From Hirudo medicinalis (lineage: Eukaryota; Annelida; Clitellata; Hirudinida; Hirudinidae): a DNA stretch of 64,000 nucleotides. The stretch is from assembly GCA_011800805.1 (NCBI GenBank), contig MPNW01000058.1, positions 175,656 through 239,655 on the forward strand. The letters run 5' to 3'. The notes below the pieces were generated by a model. It did no database searches. It was not told the DNA's origin and worked only from the letters and a program-made list of their open reading frames with translations. Below are positions 51,801 to 64,000 of the stretch, one piece after another. Within the stretch, counting starts at the first letter, position 1. Each line of letters starts with the position of its first letter. The position numbers and the translations under genes were made by a program.

Positions 51801-52876
51801 ATGTTGATGATGATGACGACAATGATAGTTAAGAAGCACTTGTGAGAACCAAACCATGCCAGCGAGGAATGATAGAATTAACTTCAGCTTTAAGTGGAAA
51901 ACACAAAGAGTATGTGATGATGATGACGATGATAATAGGCAGAGGGCAACATAAAGGATTATGGAATTAACATATTTTATGATAAATAATAAACAAATAT
52001 CTATAAAAAAGTTCATATAATTTACATTATATAATCAGCAGTATCACAATCTATCTTCAACTAGCTCATCATCATTATCTTGGTCTTCAATGCAATCTTT
52101 AATCTCAAATACCATATTTATTACCACAAAATTACACAATCATTTTCTTCCATTAACCCCATTAAAAATAATTTCAAGCACTGTGAAATCTAATAATTCA
52201 ACAGATTGGTTTAAAATCTATCATCTAGTGAGAAATATAAGGTTAGCCTTATATATAAAAAAAATGTTTAAGTGATGGATGAAAATATTTAAAGTACAAA
52301 TCTGAAAATGATGATGATATCAGTAATATTAAATATTAAATATTATACTGATGATACCAATAATGAATACTGGTTGTAAATATAGAAACAATAGCTCATC
52401 TTGAACCCAAAATGGTTCCAGCTTATCAAGAGCAATTAGGCAGAACAGGAAAATGTGAATAAAATGCCTGATTCTAATTTTCAAACAATATTAAATAAGG
52501 TGTAAAGATTAATTTTAAACATTTAAAATAATTTATAACTTTGATAAAATAATTTATGTTAAGTGTTTATTATGAAAGAATATTATTATGAAAACAATTA
52601 CTTACTTACCATATTTAAAATCTAGTAAAGACAAAGCTTATGAGTCATAAGTATTTACACAATATGTAATTTTAAAAATTTGGATATGCCATGCCTTCGT
52701 AACAGCCGTAACATAGCATAACATAAATAAAATATAATCTTGAAAATTTTTACATCGACTGTCAAGTTGCTCACCCTCTCATTCAATGGTACAAATTTCT
52801 TCTTTTGCTTCCTCTTAAGGTTTGGAGATTTCAGGATTTTAAACTTTGGCTGCTCTTTTGTTGTATCACCAATCAT
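36809..52876 (-). CDS. WDR62: WDR62/MAPKBP1-type WD-repeat scaffold
   Basis: JNK-pathway and centrosome or spindle scaffold; about 1,800 aa in 31 coding exons, all in phase. Exons (high-low): 52876-52775, 50539-50448, 49934-49814, 49749-49657, 49483-49367, 49273-49178, 48980-48795, 47820-47663, 47201-47018, 46871-46701, 46593-46527, 46436-46325, 46251-46160, 45644-45448, 45213-45095, 44997-44746, 44034-43939, 43822-43687, 43312-43162, 42713-42679, 42225-41930, 41752-41703, 41635-41556, 41279-41035, 40875-40854, 40361-40274, 39552-39298, 38870-37406, 37281-37220, 37147-37080, 37006-36809. Exons 2-17 encode the WD-repeat half ([43 protein letters not shown]). The C-terminal half is disordered and Ser-rich, with an Asp/Glu-rich stretch in exon 21, and ends in a short coiled coil. 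Exon 17 may use a GC donor. The 5' end is uncertain: an acceptor just before the start codon suggests a non-coding first exon. WDR62 versus MAPKBP1 is unresolved, probably the single ancestral gene. Confidence 0.92.
40560..40715 (-). mobile_element. tRNA-derived SINE
   Basis: On the minus strand: a box A-like GGTTGGCCGAATGGG (40704-40690) and a box B-like ATGTTCGAAACCC (40644-40632). Spacing fits a tRNA-type pol III promoter. It sits in an intron of the WDR62-like gene. Confidence 0.7.
42573..42657. repeat. 28-bp minisatellite
   Basis: Two identical 28-bp units (CCATTAACATCACATCATTA...) at 42573 and 42601, with a third degenerate copy to 42657. Intronic in the WDR62-like gene. Confidence 0.85.
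44155..44303 (+). mobile_element. 5'-truncated SINE copy
   Basis: Shares the body and tail of the SINE at 18869-19071: CTGCACTGCCAGGGAGTGCC, then ATAAGGCACTCAAAAGAT. The box A part is missing. Intronic in the WDR62-like gene. Confidence 0.55.
50105..50345. repeat. Intronic duplication, copy 1
   Basis: Closely similar, in the same orientation, to 51348-51600. Shared blocks include GCAAAAGAACAATAAAACT-like and CTCAATCTAATAATAAAAAT segments. It lies in the intron after exon 2 of the WDR62-like gene. Confidence 0.75.
51348..51600. repeat. Intronic duplication, copy 2
   Basis: Second copy of the repeat at 50105-50345, in the intron before exon 2. The two copies therefore flank exon 2; no duplicate of exon 2 was found near this copy. 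Confidence 0.75.
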
Positions 52877-54748
52877 TGTTTCTTGATCAACATGCCTGGA
52901 TGTTAAGTGCAAATGTTTAAGAAGATATTCAAATTAATATTATTAAGATCTTCTTCTTTTTTTTAAATTCATATTCAAAAAATATAGTGCCTACAACAAA
53001 CCTTAAAAAACTTTTAGAATATACTAGGCGAAACAGTCTTCACAGGATATCTTTTAGCCAGCACAGACTGGGTCCGAAAATTGTCCTAAAAATTTGTCAG
53101 AAAAGTTACTAAGCCTATGAAAGCAAGATGCGATACGAATCAGCCGATAGTCTGAATCAGAATATAAAATCCACAGGACATTCGTCGCAAGCAAAACACA
53201 GGTCAAAAACTTCCGTGCATAAATTCAGGTTAAAAAAGCGGGCGCCAGTATTCCGTTATTTATTTTTTTTTTGTTATGAGTGCTGGAAAGAATAAAATTA
53301 AAATTTTAATTAACGCTAAAATATTTATAACTTACGTAAACAAATTTTTCTCGCTTGACAACTTTCTCGAATCCTAATAAAAAAAAAATCAGCTCAGCAA
53401 TTTCCAAAGCCGCTTAAGTAGCTTTTTAAAGTGATCTTATCTCGCCAACCGAGTCATCCAATTTAAAATGCTCAGCTCGAGCGAAAGTATTTCCACGAGA
53501 ATCGCAATGAACTAGAACAAAGGGGTCAAAAGAGTAAAGAATAAAAAATAAACACAAATTTCAAAAATTCTTAAGAAAAGTGCTGGAGAATTAAAAGGTT
53601 TCTGGAGCTGTGATTAAGCAAAGGAATGAAACTTCACAGACTTTCAGTCGACTCGAAAATAAGGCGGCCGTTTGTGTGCGATTATGATTTGTTGTAATTA
53701 TTGTTCATTTCGTTCATTGTGGTTTAGATGTCAGAAATATCCATATATTCTTTTTATTTATAATTTACTTACTGCGTCAGTCAAGCGATGAAAGCCTTAA
53801 ACGAGTGCATGCTTTACTTTTACCAAGCACTTTAAACAACTTGTAAAATAAGTTTAAAAATAAAGTTCACCTCAAAAAGATTGTATAGTAATGACAGTGA
53901 TTCTTGGCTGAAAATTTTCCCCCGAAAAATTTCGATGGCAGTAAAGGTCAGATATTGGATAATCGATTCAATGCGTTGTTAAGTACATTATTCACTATGA
54001 TTTGAGGTGTGCATTAATGTTCCCTTCGTAATGGACTATAATGAAATTCTTTTCCTCTAGTGCGAAAGTTCTCAACCCGTGGGCCAAAGTTGGGTTGTGA
54101 CAGGCAATATGGTGGGCCGCGCTGAAGTCTTAAAGCAAACCAAAAAATTGACAAAAAAAAGTAGAAGAAAATAAGACATGTACGAGGTTTCATTATTTTC
54201 TGCAATGACTGCCACGAAAAAAAATATAGGTCAGGAATGCACGTGGAGGATGATCGAGTGTGTTTATCAAAAATTCCACAGAATGGACATGCTATCCATG
54301 CGCAAACATCATCATCTTTGACAACGAACGTAAATGAAAATAACTTAAATCCTGTAGAAGCTATCGCTAAGATTACATGCCTATTTGTTATTGTATTTGC
54401 TTAGCAAGCAATTGGCAACTAAACATAAAAACGTAAAGAGAAATATAACATAATACTTTGTTAGCAATATTTACCCCCAATTACTAAACGCACGAGCAAC
54501 AAATTATATGCTAGCGAAGGCTTTAATAACATTTTATTTAACACGTGGGACGCAAAAAATGTTGAATTGTAAATGTGGGCATTGCAGAAAGAAGGTCAAT
54601 TAACATAATTTCTGACACTACTTGACTTGACTACTTGACACCACATAGCGTCGTCGTTAACATAACATAACATTAATTTATAGTGGTTTAAGAAGACTAA
54701 TGTCTGATAAACTAATATGTGATAAACCACTCCGTGTGACCTAGTCCC
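52877..54748. other. Upstream region of WDR62-like gene
   Basis: Should contain the promoter and a non-coding first exon. At about 54061-54130 a stretch reading AGTTCTCAACCCGTGGGCC resembles a hAT-type terminus. No coding exon was seen. Confidence 0.35.
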
Positions 54749-54860
54749 TTGACCTAGTCTACAACTGAGTAAAGTCTTCTCATTGAACGTATAGTTTTAA
54801 AGTAGTGAATCATTCTGTGCTTTCATCTTCGAAAATTTGATAATCCCTGAACTTGTTTAT
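54749..54860 (-). mobile_element. hAT transposase fragment
   Basis: Diverged copy of 12858-12970, sharing GTCTTCTC, GAACGTATAGT-like and GCTTTCATCTTCGAAAAT blocks. It covers the end of the hAT transposase C-terminal region, but the frame is broken. Confidence 0.5.
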
Positions 54861-54869
54861 GTATTTATT

Positions 54870-55470
54870 GGTCTCTGCTCTTGTTCTGCCCCTATAACTC
54901 TTGGGCAATTGTCAATCGGCCATGGCTACTAGCCAAATTGTTCCATCATTCTGGCTGCCAATGTTTGTGTCTTAAAGCTTGTTCCAGCCAACAACCCTAG
55001 CGCTGGTTGATGTGTTGGTGTCCCCTTGTTCTTGCATCTCTAGCTGCCTCAAAGAACTTTCTTGGATCCATAACTACTTTGCCAGTGATTATTATGAATG
55101 TTTCTATGAAGTCTCCCCTAAATGAGCCTCTTTTCCAATGGAGTCATTTTTGTCTTTCTTAATCTCTCCTAACAGCTTAGATCTCCAAATTTCCTTATCA
55201 TTTTGGTAGCTCTCTCTGCAGGTTTCTAGAGCTCCAATACCCTTTTTGAGACATGGACTTCAAGTAGGCGCACAATATTCCAGATGAGGTCTTACTAGTG
55301 AATTACATTGTCTCAAGATAATACCACTCTCTCTACTTACTACAGTTCTCCTGATCATTCCAAATGGTCTATTGGTCTTTTTTGATGCTTCCATGCACTG
55401 TCTGGACGACTTGCTGCTTTTATGGGCTATTGATCCTAGATCACTTTCCTCTTCAGACCTTAGACTCTTA
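54870..55470 (-). mobile_element. CR1/jockey-like LINE RT C-terminal fragment
   Basis: Minus-strand reading gives ILRQCNSLVRPHLEYCAPT, a stop, then SPCLKKGIGALE. This is the well-known region after the RT core (LVRPHLEY..W.P). Upstream, KKTNRPFGMIRRT fits the same element. Stops and frameshifts make it inactive. It lies between the WDR62-like and TTC39 genes; the rest of the intergenic region to 55884 has nothing clear. Confidence 0.75.
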
Positions 55471-55884
55471 ACTGTTCAACTTAAAGCTTTCTGTTAGTTA
55501 ATTTATCTGACTTAAATTATCTACTTACATCCGGTCATCTACTAGATAGATAACTTACATCTTATTAAGGAATTGCTATGCTGATTGGATGCTCAGTCAT
55601 TTTTGAAAAGGAACATACTCGTTAAATAATTTATTTCAATGAGTACTTCATATATATGAACTCAATGAGCGAACTCAAAAATTGTTAGTGTTTGTAGAAC
55701 AACAACAAATTTGAACGCAAACACATAAACATCACCCGATATCACCAAACGGCTTGACTTGTGAGTAGTTATGAATTAGTCATGACCCTTAGCAGCAATA
55801 CAACGTTAATTCACGTTTTATTATTTACATTAAAGTAAAATCCAACTGCTAAAACATTGATTTTGATGCGAGCACAGCTTGGTA

Positions 55885-63080
<7,196 letters not shown>

Positions 63081-64000
63081 CTGAAACAATAATATCAATG
63101 ATAATAATAACAACAACAATAATAATAATTTAAGTATACTTTTTTATGTATAAATATACCAAGAACCTATTGCCTGGCTCATATAAAAACTTTTTTACAT
63201 GTTCATCTGATATTCAATCTTACTGTCTGCAGAACGCTGATAAATATAAACCTGAAGCTTCTCGAACCATGCTCAACAAATTTTCATTGAAGTGCTCTGG
63301 TCCTCGTATATTTTCTTCAATTCCCGTCACCATTACATCCTCCACATCTATATTCAAACATACTTTTAAATCATATATTTTAAATAAGTAAAATCGTCTC
63401 ATGAGGATTTTCTGGCATCAATTTTCAGTTGTTGAATTGCTGCTTTAGTTTCCTGAACTTCTGTTTGGTTCATTTTTGTGAGAATCGGCTTTAATTCTTA
63501 CATTGGAACAGGCAGTCCATCAGTGGGAGTACATCCCTTCGGTATATCCTTTTTTACAAAATTTATGATTATGCGTGTAATTGTGTGGGTTTGTAACTGT
63601 ACATTTTTTTTTATAATAAATCTACGAGAAAAAAAACCATGATTGGTGCTCCTTATAAAACAAATCAATTTTTTGATCCCTTTTGTAGATACCAGGAATT
63701 AGCCTGTTGGAGTTACTATTGAAAAAATAAACTCCAGGCATAATTGGCAGTGTTATTAAAGCTTTAAGAGATCAATCAGACAAGGGAACATAATTTGCAA
63801 TTACATGTCCTATTCGGATGCATAAGGCACTCAAATGATCGGCTAAATACTAAAAAATATGTTGGAAAACAATGTTATTTTCATGATGTCTCTTAGCAAA
63901 GAGAATGAGAAAACTGGAGATGGTTCCAGTCTTTCCAGGCCCGTTTTCTCTTCACAGAAGCTAATTTTGTCTGACTGCATGTTGAAAATCATCCCAGATC
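63081..64000. other. TTC39 upstream intron; unrecognised small ORFs
   Basis: Presumably intron 5' of the first visible TTC39 exon. A SINE-type tail (ATAAGGCACTCAAATGATCG) is at 63820-63842. Minus-strand frames around 63473-63402 (starting MNQTEVQETKAAIQQLK) and 63402-63220 (ending near a GTAAGA donor) look mildly protein-like but I do not recognise them. Confidence 0.3.

Overview
The window is nuclear DNA from an invertebrate animal. It is AT-rich, its genes have many short GT-AG introns, and it carries tRNA-derived SINEs, decayed LINEs, hAT elements and an LTR. A typical innexin gene (33265-36144) points to an animal that uses innexins. The spacing of the conserved Cys and YYQWV motifs looks more like protostomes, perhaps spiralians, than vertebrates or echinoderms. 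The species cannot be named from the sequence alone. I assembled gene models by hand from splice sites, reading phase and remembered protein families. Nothing was run against a database.

Layout, left to right. (1) 1-723 (+): 3' end of a single-pass membrane protein with three PPxY motifs. (2) 2013-3540 (-): SLX1 GIY-YIG endonuclease, five exons, easy to miss because every exon is short. (3) 4710-9490 (+): NudE/NDE1-NDEL1 dynein regulator. (4) 11917-14299 (-): small secreted Cys-rich protein, antistasin-like, with an intron full of nested transposons. (5) 15275-21828 (+): ERMP1, an ER M28 metallopeptidase. (6) 24119-31036 (+): NADPH-cytochrome P450 reductase. (7) 31396-32013 (-): intronless RPA32-like OB-fold protein. 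(8) 33265-36144 (+): innexin. (9) 36809-52876 (-): WDR62/MAPKBP1 scaffold, 31 coding exons. (10) 55885-63080 (-): TTC39-family TPR protein, 5' part outside the window.

These are unrelated housekeeping or cell-biology genes (DNA repair, dynein and centrosome function, ER processing and redox, gap junctions, JNK/centrosome scaffold, TPR protein). There is no operon or gene cluster with a shared pathway, and I found no convincing new multi-gene system. The most interesting signals are at the level of gene structure: a 66-nt stop-free intron in ERMP1 that would encode a hydrophobic segment if retained; three candidate GC-AG introns; 22-nt and 35-nt microexons in the WDR62-like gene; two single-base reading-frame breaks; an intronless RPA32-like gene; an LTR with clear target-site duplications but an internal assembly join; a false or overlapping assembly gap; and a GC-rich tandem repeat sitting inside a LINE fragment.
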